A stretch of DNA of 64,000 bases from NCBI RefSeq assembly GCF_000369525.1, contig NZ_KB850072.1:1-64000 (forward strand), in the 5' to 3' direction. Below the pieces are notes generated by a model that was given only the letters and a program-made list of their open reading frames with translations, did not search any database and was not told where the DNA came from. Of the stretch, positions 1-9,539 are shown piece by piece. This stretch comes from Acinetobacter higginsii (GTDB lineage Bacteria > Pseudomonadota > Gammaproteobacteria > Pseudomonadales > Moraxellaceae). Within the stretch, counting starts at the first letter, position 1, and each line of letters opens with the position of its first letter. Position numbers and translations under genes: made by a program.

Positions 1-3000
1 GTAACAGCAGCGGACTTGGTGAATGGCTTCATCACTGCAGCGATAGCCGTTGCAGCAGATGGCAGCATCACGATCCATGCAGAAGCAGTCGATGCTCAAG
101 GTAACATTGATAGTGCTGATTCATCAGTAACCATTGATATTACACCTCCTGATATCACGACTGCTGCAATCGCAATTAATGCAATCACTGGAGACAATAT
201 TCTCGATGCAGCGGAAGTATCAGGTACAGTCACATTGACTGGTACCTTGACGATTCCAGCTGATGCAGTAATAACTTCAGTTCAAGTGAATGTAAATGGA
301 ACCAATTACACAGCAGTGGTTGATCCTTTAACAAGTACTTGGAGCATAGGTGTTCTAGGTAGTCAACTTGCCGCCGATACAGATTTAACGATCGAGGCGA
401 TAGCAACCTTTACAGATATAGCTGGTAATAGTAGTACGCTTCAAGACGCACAAACCTATACGCTTTCTAGCTCAATCATTGCATTCGATAATTTTGATAC
501 GGCAGTACTTGCTCCTCAACCATTGCTGATTTCAGATGATGCACTACTTGGTAGCAAAACATACTTAGCACTTGTTTCACTTGCAGGGCTTGATTTACAA
601 CTCGGCTCTGAAGCAATCGGCTTTAGTGTGGCGGCAAATCAAGAAGGTAATGCAACATTTACCTATAGCGCACTCATCGGTGTGAATGCACTGGCTGATT
701 ACTCACTTGTGGTTCAGAAATTGGATCCAGTGACTGGTCAGTGGACTTCAGTGTATGGTGGTGGTCAAGCGGATATCATTAAACTGACTTTATTAGGTTC
801 TACTCCAGGGGTAGCTCTAGACGGTCTTGAGGAAGGTCAATATCGTGCCTTTATGACCTATACAGGCCTTGCGGGTATCGGCTTACTTGGTACCTTAACT
901 GCGACAATGGATATCTACGATACAACGCAAATCGGTGGATTCTATACAGAAACAGCCACTGGTAATGTGATTTCAGATATTAATGATAGTGGTCAAGTCG
1001 ATGTGGTTACACCAACAACTGTGATTAATGCAGTGAATGGTCAACCTGTGCTAACAGATGGTACTGTGATTATTGGTACCTACGGTAACTTGGTCATTAA
1101 TCTTGATGGTTCATATGTCTACACACCGAACTCAGCTGCGGCAGGGATTGGTCAAACTGATCAGTTTGTATATACCTTAAGAGATCCTGTAACGGGTGAT
1201 ACGGCTCAAGCGACATTGAACATCCAATTAAGTTCAGTGAAAGCATCAGATAACCTTGCTGTTGCGGAAATTAATCCAGAAGCATTGTTAGTTGCTGATG
1301 ATGTAGCCCTTGGAAGTGCAAGTTATCTCGCTGCTGTTTCTCTGGCTGGATTAAATTTACAATTGCTGGGTGATGCCACTGTTGCATTCAATGTTGATGC
1401 TGATCGTGAAGGTACAGCAACATTTACTTTCAGCGGATTATTGACTGCGAACCTCTTGAGTGATTACTCGCTGGTTGTTCAAAAATATGATGCAACAACA
1501 GGACAGTGGGTCTCTATTGGTGGTACTAATCCACAAGCAACATTGGTTGATTTATCCCTCATTGGTGGGGTGGCAACTGCGGTGATTGAAGGTTTGGAAG
1601 CTGGTCAATATCGTGCCTTTATCGGTTATGAAGGCTTGTTGGGTGTAGGCTTAGGCGGAACATTAACAGGTACAATGGATGTTTATAATCCATATGTTAT
1701 TGCTGGATATTCTGTTGAACCAATCTCTGGCAATGTCATCAAAGATGTGGGTATTAATGGGGCAGTTGATGCTGCGAGCAGCAATGCTGTCATCTCAATG
1801 GTGAATGGTGATCCAGTAAGTGCAACAGGTACAACCACTATTGTGGGCACATACGGTAACTTGGTGATTGATCAAGATGGTAACTACACTTACACACCAA
1901 ATGCGAATGGTTTAAATCTTGGACAGGTTGACCAGTTTACTTATACCTTACTCGATCCTGTTACAGGCAATACTTCACAAGCGGTTCTCTATGTTCACTT
2001 GGATAGTAACGGTGTCGATATGACATGGAATCCAGCAGATCCATCTCAACCTGCTGTGATTACAGGTCCAGTTCCAGTGGATGCAATGGATAATGTTGCT
2101 TCGGCTGAAATTGACATGGTTTATCCTGTCACCACAGAAGTCCTTGATAATGCGATTAGCTATAACTGGTTACTCGGTATTGGCGGTATTGTGATCGGTA
2201 CTAAACAAGGTACAGCGACATTTGATGTAGATCCAGGTCATCTTACTGATGCGATTATCTCTGTAAACTTTGGTTCAGTGGCAACGATTGTCGATGGCTT
2301 ACATGTGGTATTAACACGAGTCAATCCAGACGGTAGTCGTACAGTGATTGCTGACAGTGCCAATACAGGTGTACTTGATCTGTTAGGTATCTTTGGTTCC
2401 GAAGTTCAATTCAAGGTTGATAACTTGAGTGCAGGTACTTATGAGCTGTTCATGGAGAGCAATACACTTCTGACTGCTTTAGGTAATGTCACTGCGGATA
2501 TCACATTGAATCATGGTGATATTACTCAGCCGCCAGTATTGGTTGTTGATCCAATCACAGGCAATGTCCTTGCTGATGGTGACTCAGCGATATATGGTCC
2601 AAACTATACGCCAGACTATATTACCACCACGACTGTTGTGACATCAGTGACATCAGAAAATGGCAATGTTGAAGGTGTTATTGTTGGTGTTCCAACAACG
2701 ATTGTTGGTGCATATGGAACATTAACAATTGGTTCAGATGGTACTTATACTTACCAAGCAACAGCGAATATGGCGAATGTTGGTAAAGTGGATAGTTTCA
2801 CCTACACCGTCGTAGATCCTGTAACAGGTAGAACCGATACCGCTACATTACATATCCAGGTGGGTTCACCTGATGTTGATGTGAATTGGAACATCGCAGA
2901 TCCTTCTGCAGATGCAACACTTCCAGCACCTTCGGTTATTGCTGATACTGACGATGCAACCATTAGTATGAAGCATGTCACTGATCCTGTTGTAGATGTA

Positions 3001-4113
3001 ACAAGTGGTAATGTGACCATCGGTAATTTAGCTGGTTTCCCAATACCGCTTCCTGTATTGAGCAGTACTGTGACATCTAACCAATTTGTGATTGCTGCTA
3101 ATACTGTAAGTGATGTTCATGTGCAGTTGAATTATACGGCATCATTAAGCTTGTCTGCTTTCCCAACGACTGGATATACAATTCAGCAATTGGTTGGCGC
3201 GTCTTGGGTTGATACTGCATATTCGGGTTCGGCGACGGCTTTAGCTGGTGTGTTGGGTGCTCCAGCATTCTCTGCAGATATCCCTCATCTGTCAGAAGGA
3301 ACTTATCGTGTGGTCTTTAGCTTATCTAGCTTGATTTCCTTAGGCGTGGTAACTCTAGACTCAGTTGTCACTACAACAGCTACGCATCTAAACCAATACA
3401 CACCAGACGGTCAAACAGATTGGATTACAGGTAATGTATTGACCAATGATGTTGCTGAGGGCACGCAACTCCATGTCTTTAACTCAACAACAGGTAGCTA
3501 TGAATTAGCTGCTGGTCAGGGTGTGAATACAGGTGAAGGTACATTGTATCTCTACAATGATGGTTCTTACTTCTACAAACCATTTGATAGTGCTGCAAAT
3601 GCAACGTCTGATGTGATTGATTACAAGTTGGTTTCTGTGATTGATGGCAGTGAATATACCTCTTCATTGACGATTAACTTGAGTCAAGAGTTGAATAGTT
3701 TGGTGGTGAGTACGTCTGCAAATGATGTCTTCACATTGGGTAATGGTTCTGACACCTTGATCTACAATACATTGACCGCTGCGAGCGTTACCAATGCAAC
3801 AGGTGGTAATACAACAGGTGGTGGCGTAGACATCTGGACTGACTTCCATGTTGGTAATACAGCGACAGATGATCAAGCGGATAAGATTGATTTAAGTAAC
3901 TTGTTGATTGGTACTCAAAACAGTCTAACCATTGGTCAATATGTATCGGTGAGCTACGATGCAGGTACACAAACTGCAACGATCAGTGTAGACCGTGATG
4001 GTGGTGTATTGATTGAAGGTACCTATACCGAAACTCCATTGTTACAGCTCACAAATATTACAGCACCGTTAACGCTGAATGATTTGTTGAATAATGGACA
4101 AATCATTTACTAA
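1..4113 (+). CDS. C-terminal part of a giant Bap/Blp-type secreted adhesin (5' end outside the window)
   Basis: The frame is open from base 1, so this is the end of a much longer gene; the TTG at 16 is not a real start. The part seen (about 1370 residues) begins with an Ig-like beta-sandwich segment. Four related blocks of roughly 255-280 residues follow, each with a motif such as 'GTYGNLVINLDGSYVYTPN' and then 'DPVTG', as in VCBS-like repeats. The last ~110 residues contain 'FTLGNGSDTLIY' and 'DKIDLSNLL', matching the type I secretion C-terminal target domain. No cysteine or membrane segment was seen. The family role is surface attachment and biofilm formation after export by a LapBCE-like type I system, whose genes are not in view. 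The assignment to Bap versus Blp1 is inference; the class is fairly sure. Confidence 0.85.
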   Translation, partial: VTAADLVNGFITAAIAVAADGSITIHAEAVDAQGNIDSADSSVTIDITPPDITTAAIAINAITGDNILDAAEVSGTVTLTGTLTIPADAVITSVQVNVNGTNYTAVVDPLTSTWSIGVLGSQLAADTDLTIEAIATFTDIAGNSSTLQDAQTYTLSSSIIAFDNFDTAVLAPQPLLISDDALLGSKTYLALVSLAGLDLQLGSEAIGFSVAANQEGNATFTYSALIGVNALADYSLVVQKLDPVTGQWTSVYGGGQADIIKLTLLGSTPGVALDGLEEGQYRAFMTYTGLAGIGLLGTLTATMDIYDTTQIGGFYTETATGNVISDINDSGQVDVVTPTTVINAVNGQPVLTDGTVIIGTYGNLVINLDGSYVYTPNSAAAGIGQTDQFVYTLRDPVTGDTAQATLNIQLSSVKASDNLAVAEINPEALLVADDVALGSASYLAAVSLAGLNLQLLGDATVAFNVDADREGTATFTFSGLLTANLLSDYSLVVQKYDATTGQWVSIGGTNPQATLVDLSLIGGVATAVIEGLEAGQYRAFIGYEGLLGVGLGGTLTGTMDVYNPYVIAGYSVEPISGNVIKDVGINGAVDAASSNAVISMVNGDPVSATGTTTIVGTYGNLVIDQDGNYTYTPNANGLNLGQVDQFTYTLLDPVTGNTSQAVLYVHLDSNGVDMTWNPADPSQPAVITGPVPVDAMDNVASAEIDMVYPVTTEVLDNAISYNWLLGIGGIVIGTKQGTATFDVDPGHLTDAIISVNFGSVATIVDGLHVVLTRVNPDGSRTVIADSANTGVLDLLGIFGSEVQFKVDNLSAGTYELFMESNTLLTALGNVTADITLNHGDITQPPVLVVDPITGNVLADGDSAIYGPNYTPDYITTTTVVTSVTSENGNVEGVIVGVPTTIVGAYGTLTIGSDGTYTYQATANMANVGKVDSFTYTVVDPVTGRTDTATLHIQVGSPDVDVNWNIADPSADATLPAPSVIADTDDATISMKHVTDPVVDVTSGNVTIGNLAGFPIPLPVLSSTVTSNQFVIAANTVSDVHVQLNYTASLSLSAFPTTGYTIQQLVGASWVDTAYSGSATALAGVLGAPAFSADIPHLSEGTYRVVFSLSSLISLGVVTLDSVVTTTATHLNQYTPDGQTDWITGNVLTNDVAEGTQLHVFNSTTGSYELAAGQGVNTGEGTLYLYNDGSYFYKPFDSAANATSDVIDYKLVSVIDGSEYTSSLTINLSQELNSLVVSTSANDVFTLGNGSDTLIYNTLTAASVTNATGGNTTGGGVDIWTDFHVGNTATDDQADKIDLSNLLIGTQNSLTIGQYVSVSYDAGTQTATISVDRDGGVLIEGTYTETPLLQLTNITAPLTLNDLLNNGQIIY
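475..3690 (+). repeat. Four diverged tandem protein repeats within the adhesin
   Basis: Blocks begin near 475, 1240, 2080 and 2935. Each has a first half containing 'SDNxAxAE'-like or 'FDNFDTA'-like text and a Tyr-Arg ('GQYRAF', 'GTYELF', 'GTYRVVF') turn. The second half has 'GNV', 'GTYGxLxIxxDGxYxYxPN' and 'DPVTGxTxxA'. The first two blocks are the closest pair and the last two are more diverged. Boundaries are approximate. Confidence 0.65.
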
Positions 4114-4132
4114 TCCAAAGCCTTCACTTTAA

Positions 4133-4162
4133 AAAAAGAGAACCTTCGGGTTCTCTTTTTCA
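4133..4162 (+). terminator. Intrinsic terminator after the adhesin gene
   Basis: A 10-bp perfect stem (4135-4144 with 4149-4158) around a TTCG tetraloop is followed by a T-run. It lies 20 bases after the adhesin stop and separates it from the next co-directional gene. Confidence 0.9.
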
Positions 4163-4230
4163 TTTTGAGAAGATCATAAAAATATGTGATATGGTGTGTA
4201 AAACACTTAAAAATTCTAAAAACCAAAGAT

Positions 4231-5904
4231 ATGAGCATTACAACGATTTCGGCACTTGAACAATTGACGCATTTGTTGAGTGAGCAATTTTTTAAGCAGG
4301 TACAGCCGCAAATTGATGTGTCTAAAGCAGTGATTTTCTGTTCCTATGGAGAACACACACAACGTTGCCAAGTCTGGAATTCAGCCTGCTCAGATTTTGC
4401 TGATATTCAAAAACAACTATTTGATTTTCTTGAGCAGCAACTTGCTGTCGTTGAACGACCTCCTGCCTTTCTGAAATTTGATGTTGCTTTTAATATCCAA
4501 CAAGAAAGTTGGCAAAACCTTGAACAGACTTTAAAAAACCAATTCCATAATAATCATTACCGTAAAGGAATCAGTTTTGATGCAGATTTTAACTGTTGCT
4601 TCTTGGAGCAAGAGTTATACGGTAAAGCCATTATTCGTGCGCTGAGCTATAACAGCCCTAATTTTCTTGATGAGAAAAACTTAAATAGTAGCCTTTTAAG
4701 AAAATATCCGAATCAGCACCACAGTATTAAAATTGAACAGCTTCAACAGCTTTGGACTTTTGATACTTATGCTGTGATTTATGAGGCAGGGCAGTTGATT
4801 CCTTTGCACAGTCAGTTCACTGAAAATGGTGTGCGTTATCTACTGGAACCGAAAAAGCAGCATTTTAAAAAAATGATTGCAGGGAATGCGCAATTTCTCT
4901 ATCAGCAAATCCAGCAGGATGGGCGATTCGCTTATGGTTTTTTCCCCGCCTATGATCGTGAAATCCGAAGCTATAACACAGTTCGGCATTGTACGTCGGT
5001 GTATGCCTTGCTCGAAACTTTAACAATTCAATCACATCACGTTTTTATCGAAAAAATTCAGTTGGCGATTGATTATGCTTTGCAGCATTTCTATATCGAG
5101 AAACAGGCGAAATTGGCGTATATGCTGGATGGTAATGAAGCCACAGGCCTAGATGAAATTAAGCTAGGGGCCAATGCTGCAGCGATTTTAATGCTCAGCA
5201 AATATCAAGAAATCACAGGTGATGATCGCTATCTGGTTTACGCACAGGCCTTAGCCAATGGCATTTTATCGATGGTCAATGACGCAGGTGAAACCACACA
5301 TGTACTGCATTACCCAAGTTATGAGATTAAAGAAAAATTCCGCATCATTTATTATGATGGTGAAGCTGCGTTAGCCTTATTACGTCTTTATCAACTTCAT
5401 GCAGAGCAAAAATTACTGCAAACCGTCAAATGCATGTTTGAACGATTCATTGAAAAAAAATATGATCGTTATCATGATCACTGGCTCAGCTACTGCAGCA
5501 ATGAGTTGACCAAAATTTGCCCCGAAGAAAAATATTTCCAGTTTGGCCTGAATAATTATTTAAGGCATCTGGTATTTATCCGTAACCGTAAAACAGCCTA
5601 TGCCACTTTGTTGGAAATGATGATGGCAGCTTATCAAATGGTTCTTCGACTTCGAGCACTCGGTTTAGGACATTTGTTCGAAAAGGCACAGTTTGATGAT
5701 CTAAAAAAGCTGATTGAGTTTCGCGCTGAGTTTCAACGAACAGGATTTTTCTATCCAGAAATGGCCATGTATATGGCACGGCCAGATAAAGTATTGAATG
5801 CCTTCTATGTACGGCATGATCGTTTTCGTGTACGGATTGATGACCAAGAACATAATCTTTCTGGTTATGTTGCTTATGTTCAGCATTTTGAAACGGAAGC
5901 TTGA
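4231..5904 (+). CDS. Uncharacterised protein, probable helical-toroid fold, paired with a CapA-family protein
   Basis: I do not recognise a named family. The central part (about residues 200-460) has evenly spaced helices with 'RSYNTVRHCTSVYALLE', 'LGANAAAILMLSKY' and 'YYDGEAALALLRLY'. This pattern resembles (alpha/alpha)6 toroid enzymes of the six-hairpin glycosidase type; that is inference. There is no signal peptide or membrane segment, so it is probably cytosolic. The frame opens at GTG 4186, but ATG 4231 is the better start. The stop overlaps the leader of the next gene, whose Shine-Dalgarno lies over this stop, so the two are translationally coupled and should act together. Confidence 0.6.
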   Translation: MSITTISALEQLTHLLSEQFFKQVQPQIDVSKAVIFCSYGEHTQRCQVWNSACSDFADIQKQLFDFLEQQLAVVERPPAFLKFDVAFNIQQESWQNLEQTLKNQFHNNHYRKGISFDADFNCCFLEQELYGKAIIRALSYNSPNFLDEKNLNSSLLRKYPNQHHSIKIEQLQQLWTFDTYAVIYEAGQLIPLHSQFTENGVRYLLEPKKQHFKKMIAGNAQFLYQQIQQDGRFAYGFFPAYDREIRSYNTVRHCTSVYALLETLTIQSHHVFIEKIQLAIDYALQHFYIEKQAKLAYMLDGNEATGLDEIKLGANAAAILMLSKYQEITGDDRYLVYAQALANGILSMVNDAGETTHVLHYPSYEIKEKFRIIYYDGEAALALLRLYQLHAEQKLLQTVKCMFERFIEKKYDRYHDHWLSYCSNELTKICPEEKYFQFGLNNYLRHLVFIRNRKTAYATLLEMMMAAYQMVLRLRALGLGHLFEKAQFDDLKKLIEFRAEFQRTGFFYPEMAMYMARPDKVLNAFYVRHDRFRVRIDDQEHNLSGYVAYVQHFETEA

Positions 5905-5915
5905 GGATGGAATCA

Positions 5916-7652
5916 ATGAGTACACCTCAAGAAATCAAAATCATCAGCCAGATGGGCAATCAAGACTTTCAATATCCTGTTTGGCAGACAAAAATTGCAG
6001 GGGATTGTTCAGCTTGGATTCTATTATATTTAGCTTTAGAGGCGGTGGTTGAAGGTCGGTTATTACTTGAAGATGGGATAATTATTGATGCGAATTTCCA
6101 AGCGAAGCAAAGTGATCAGCCTGATTTGATCTGGAATTCAAGCAATTCCGTTTTACAGTTATTGCAATATCTCAGCTTTACTCAAAACCAGTTTGCCCAA
6201 CAGTTGCTTGGTTGCCTCCTGTTTGAAAATTGGCAACAGGCAGAAATTGAAATCGCCAGTAAGGCAGAGCAGTTTGGATTGAACATTCAGCATCAATCTG
6301 CTGTGACCCAAAATATCTTGCAAAAACTCTATGGTTTGGCGGAATCCATCTTTAATCTGCCGATTGAATTGCTGAAGCAGGTTTTTGTCAAAGCACTGAA
6401 TATTAATGGACAGGAGATTGTTCCGATCCATTCATTATCAAGCTGTACACAACTGGATGCAGTGATTTATTTGACAGATCAACGTCGAGACTGCTTTTTT
6501 TCTTATCGTCATGAAAATCAGAGCTTAGGTATTTTTCTACTGTTAGATCAGCTCCATCGAATTGATCATTTAGCCCCGTATTATCATTATTTTCAACAAG
6601 GGCTATTGCCAACTAAACAGCTGCAAGCCAAAACTGAATGGATCAATATTCTTGGCGATACCTATTTTGGGGAGTTTTATACCGAAAAAAGAAAAAACAA
6701 AGGCATAGAGGATGCTTTACAACGTTATGGTTATCGTCATTCTTTTGAAGCGATCAAAGATTTTTTTGGCCCAGATGATATTAATATTGCCAATTTAGAA
6801 GCAGTTTTTAATCTTGAAGAAAATTCAATTTTAGCGGGAAGAAAAGACTATATCCTTGGTGCGCAGTCTGAGCCAACCTTGGCAGAATTTAAACGCATTC
6901 ATATCAATACAGCGTGCTTGGCCAATAACCATTTAAAAGACTATGGTGAAGCCAGTCTAAAACATACTTTAACTCAGTTAGAGCGTAGCAATATTGATTT
7001 TATTGGGGCAGGTGAGAATCAACAACAGGCACATCAAGGTCTAGAAATTAAAAATGATCAGGGGCAATGTCTGGCTATTTTTAATGGCTATTGGCATAGA
7101 AGAGCTGCCTATCAGGAGTATGATTTTTATGCACTCGGTAACAGTGCTGGGGTAGCCTGTCTCAATGCGATTTTATTCGAACAACTGATGCAATACCGCT
7201 TAGCGCATCCAACCCATAAAATTATGGTGATCTGTCATTGGGGTGTGGATTTTAAATCGATCCATCCTGAGCAAGAAAAACTGGCCAAGGTCCTGACTCA
7301 GATTGGGGCTGATGTAGTGATTGGCCATGGTGCTCATACCCTGCAATCAATTCAATCCATTCATCAAAAGCTGGTCATCTTTGGCATTGGCAATGGGGTA
7401 TTTAATAGCAATGGTCATTTTGAAAAATATCAGGCCTTACCCTACGGGGCTGTGGTACGCATCAATTTAAAAGAATCCCGATTAAAACTCTATCCGATTT
7501 ATACCCATAATCAGAAAACCTTTTGGCAACCGCGTATTGTCGATGAACTGCAATTTGAACAGGCAAAATCATTATTGACCCATCAATTAGATCCAGCAAA
7601 TTACAGTGTGGGGCAGGATGATTTAGGTCATTATCTGCAGTTCAAATTTTAA
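5916..7652 (+). CDS. CapA-family (poly-gamma-glutamate type) metallophosphatase-like protein
   Basis: The C-terminal two thirds carries the CapA/PgsA pattern in order: 'NILGDTYFGEFY', 'INIANLEAVF', 'ACLANNHLKDYG', 'VICHWGVDF' and 'VIGHGAHTLQSI'. These give the Asp, Asn, His and His ligands expected of a calcineurin-like two-metal site. The first ~235 residues match nothing I know. There is no signal peptide or membrane anchor, unlike typical PgsA/CapA, so a surface polymer role is uncertain. ATG 5916 is chosen because GAGGA at 5903-5907 sits 8 bases upstream; TTG 5901 and ATG 5907 are alternatives. It is coupled to the preceding gene and ends 4 bases into a convergent gene. Confidence 0.75.
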   Translation: MSTPQEIKIISQMGNQDFQYPVWQTKIAGDCSAWILLYLALEAVVEGRLLLEDGIIIDANFQAKQSDQPDLIWNSSNSVLQLLQYLSFTQNQFAQQLLGCLLFENWQQAEIEIASKAEQFGLNIQHQSAVTQNILQKLYGLAESIFNLPIELLKQVFVKALNINGQEIVPIHSLSSCTQLDAVIYLTDQRRDCFFSYRHENQSLGIFLLLDQLHRIDHLAPYYHYFQQGLLPTKQLQAKTEWINILGDTYFGEFYTEKRKNKGIEDALQRYGYRHSFEAIKDFFGPDDINIANLEAVFNLEENSILAGRKDYILGAQSEPTLAEFKRIHINTACLANNHLKDYGEASLKHTLTQLERSNIDFIGAGENQQQAHQGLEIKNDQGQCLAIFNGYWHRRAAYQEYDFYALGNSAGVACLNAILFEQLMQYRLAHPTHKIMVICHWGVDFKSIHPEQEKLAKVLTQIGADVVIGHGAHTLQSIQSIHQKLVIFGIGNGVFNSNGHFEKYQALPYGAVVRINLKESRLKLYPIYTHNQKTFWQPRIVDELQFEQAKSLLTHQLDPANYSVGQDDLGHYLQFKF

Positions 7653-8374
7653 GGATATTGGTTGTAATTGTTGAGCATGATGTTCAGTTGTTCTTTGTTA
7701 AATCCCAAATTACGTAAGCCTCCACTGCCTAAGCGACAATCATAACTGCTCATAATGTTGGTCGGTGTGGTTTTGGTCGCTTTAGGTGAACAAACATGGC
7801 TGAGACCGAAGGCGTGTCCCATTTCATGGATACTGGCAGCTTGAGTTTGGTAATTCAGCCGTTGCCAATCAATCAAAATAAATGGTTGTCCTTGATTGCG
7901 GAATCCCCAACTGGTGATATCAGCATCTTTTAATTTTTCGCCATAAGAATCATAAATAATAAACAGTACTTCTTTGCTCTTTCGGCGAGGGAAGCAAGTT
8001 CTGACCGCACTTGGCAGTTTGTCTGGAACAATCGCTTTCGCTTGGCTTAATTGGTTGGCGAGATCACATTTGCGTTTACTAAAATCTTGATAGGAATAAT
8101 AACGATGAATTTTAAACTTAAAGATTTTTTGATTATTTTCATCGACAAAGTATTGGTTCAAGATTGCCAGTTCTTTATACATTTGTGCTTTACGATCTAG
8201 GGCTTTTACTTCTGGGCGATTGCTGGTCACAATAAAGCTGACATTGACCACAGGTAAATGGTCGGCATCTAGCGGATATTGATAGGGTAATTTTTTTATC
8301 GGAGCTTTTTGAGTGGTACAAGATGCACTAAAGATCAGACATAATAGTGTCAGGGCAGTGATTTTTAACCGCAT
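7649..8374 (-). CDS. Secreted zinc metalloprotease-like lipoprotein
   Basis: The N-terminus 'MRLKITALTLLCLIFSASC' is a lipoprotein-type signal with a slightly poor lipobox (SAS before Cys). The motif 'IHEMGHAFGLSHVC' fits the HExxHxxGxxH zinc site of metzincins, and a Met follows in 'NIMSSYDC', as in the Met-turn. The product is about 241 residues from the inner Met, preferred over the Met five codons earlier because it begins the signal. It should be anchored in the outer membrane or periplasm; the substrate is unknown. Its stop overlaps that of the convergent CapA-like gene by 3-4 bases and no terminator separates them. Confidence 0.75.
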   Translation of the reverse strand: MRLKITALTLLCLIFSASCTTQKAPIKKLPYQYPLDADHLPVVNVSFIVTSNRPEVKALDRKAQMYKELAILNQYFVDENNQKIFKFKIHRYYSYQDFSKRKCDLANQLSQAKAIVPDKLPSAVRTCFPRRKSKEVLFIIYDSYGEKLKDADITSWGFRNQGQPFILIDWQRLNYQTQAASIHEMGHAFGLSHVCSPKATKTTPTNIMSSYDCRLGSGGLRNLGFNKEQLNIMLNNYNQYP

Positions 8375-8464
8375 TTTTTGTTCTCTCAAATGGTCGCGTT
8401 TTAATTATTGTAAAGCCAGCTTTTCGCATGATTTTGATTATCTTAGCAGATTTTTGGAGCTTGT

Positions 8465-8785
8465 ATGGTGCAAGATACCAATGAACTACATCGACAAATT
8501 TTAGAAGTGATTGCCTTGATTCCTTTTGGAAAAGTGGCAAGTTATGGACAAATTGCCAAGTTGGCCGGTTTACCTAAACATCCGCGTTTAGTGGGTTATG
8601 TACTTAAGCATTTAGATAAAGATAGTGAGATTCCTTGGTATCGTGTGATTAATTCACAAGGAAAAATCAGTGTGACTCGAATCAATGAGAAAGGTGAAAA
8701 TGTTCAGCAAAGTTTATTAGAAGCAGAAGGGGTATATTTATTAAATGGCAAGGTGAGTTTAAAAGTCTTTGGCTGGCAGCCTTAA
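8465..8785 (+). CDS. Alkyltransferase-like protein (ATL), MGMT-fold without catalytic cysteine
   Basis: At 106 residues this matches the DNA-binding domain of O6-methylguanine methyltransferases: 'IPFGKVASYGQIAKLAG', 'RLVGYVL' and 'IPWYRVINSQGKIS'. The methyl-accepting Cys of the PCHRV motif is Trp here (PWYRV). That defines ATL proteins, which flag O6-alkylguanine for nucleotide excision repair instead of repairing it. ATG 8465 has GGAG 5 bases upstream. It is divergent from the protease lipoprotein. E. coli Atl (YbaZ) has PWHR; the Tyr here is a small variation. Confidence 0.85.
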   Translation: MVQDTNELHRQILEVIALIPFGKVASYGQIAKLAGLPKHPRLVGYVLKHLDKDSEIPWYRVINSQGKISVTRINEKGENVQQSLLEAEGVYLLNGKVSLKVFGWQP

Positions 8786-8794
8786 TCAGGAGTT

Positions 8795-8857
8795 AAGTTC
8801 AGAACGCATAATCACTTATTGAACAATTCAACCAATAAAAATTATACGTTCTTAGAC
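8795..8857. terminator. Long imperfect inverted repeat between convergent genes
   Basis: The arms AGAACGCATAAT and ATTATACGTTCT differ at one position and sit between the ATL gene (+) and uspA (-). Inner pairing of ATAAT/ATTAT lengthens the stem. T-rich flanks suggest a bidirectional terminator, but the loop is long, so this is only moderately likely. Confidence 0.4.
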
Positions 8858-8867
8858 TTTTAATTGT

Positions 8868-9305
8868 TTAGCGGACAATCAATACTGGAATATGACTTTC
8901 CGCTAAAACTTTCTGTGCCACACTACCTAGTACAAATTGTTTAAAACCTGTACGCCCATGTGAACCCATAATAATCAAATCTGCACCTAGGTTTTGCGCC
9001 GCACCAATAATTTCCTGATGGACTGAAAAGCCTTCTAAGACTTGAGTGGCGACGGTAAGCCCATGTTCTTCAAACTTTTGCTCAGCTTTCTTTAAATTCT
9101 CTTGAACATAGCCTCTGACACGTTCAATCAAATCATTGCTTTGTCCCATACGCACATAGGCATCGGCGAGATAGGGATCTAAGGTCATTACTTCAGCAAC
9201 CGTGATTTCACTGTTTAAAGCCTTTGCGAGTTGAGCTGCTTCTCGAATGACATTTGCCGCAATTTTAGAGTCATCAATCGCCACTAAGATTTTTTGATAA
9301 GCCAT
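8868..9305 (-). CDS. uspA: Universal stress protein, UspA family
   Basis: The 145 residues show the full UspA pattern: N-terminal 'KILVAIDDSKIAANVI' and the C-terminal nucleotide-binding motif 'GSHGRTGFKQFVLGSVAQKV' (G-x2-G-x9-G-S). This is the ATP-binding subtype. It acts in the cytosol and helps survival under stress or starvation in other bacteria. An AAGGAG lies 8 bases upstream of the ATG. It stands alone with its own upstream region of about 230 bases. The symbol is the family name; which paralogue is unknown. Confidence 0.85.
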   Translation of the reverse strand: MAYQKILVAIDDSKIAANVIREAAQLAKALNSEITVAEVMTLDPYLADAYVRMGQSNDLIERVRGYVQENLKKAEQKFEEHGLTVATQVLEGFSVHQEIIGAAQNLGADLIIMGSHGRTGFKQFVLGSVAQKVLAESHIPVLIVR

Positions 9306-9539
9306 GTTGGTTACTCCTTATACTTATGATTTTGCATTGAATTAGGTATTTAAAAATTGTTTAAATTACAAGCTATATTGTTATAGTAAACCTCTTTGGA
9401 GATAAATAAAACCTAGCATTTTTATAGGGATAGTTATTATTTATAGGATTATGGTTAAGTGCTGATTTTATTTAAATTACATGAAATTTCTACAAAAAAG
9501 AACATGGGTATAACCCTGATTTATCTGTGAAAATTCAGA

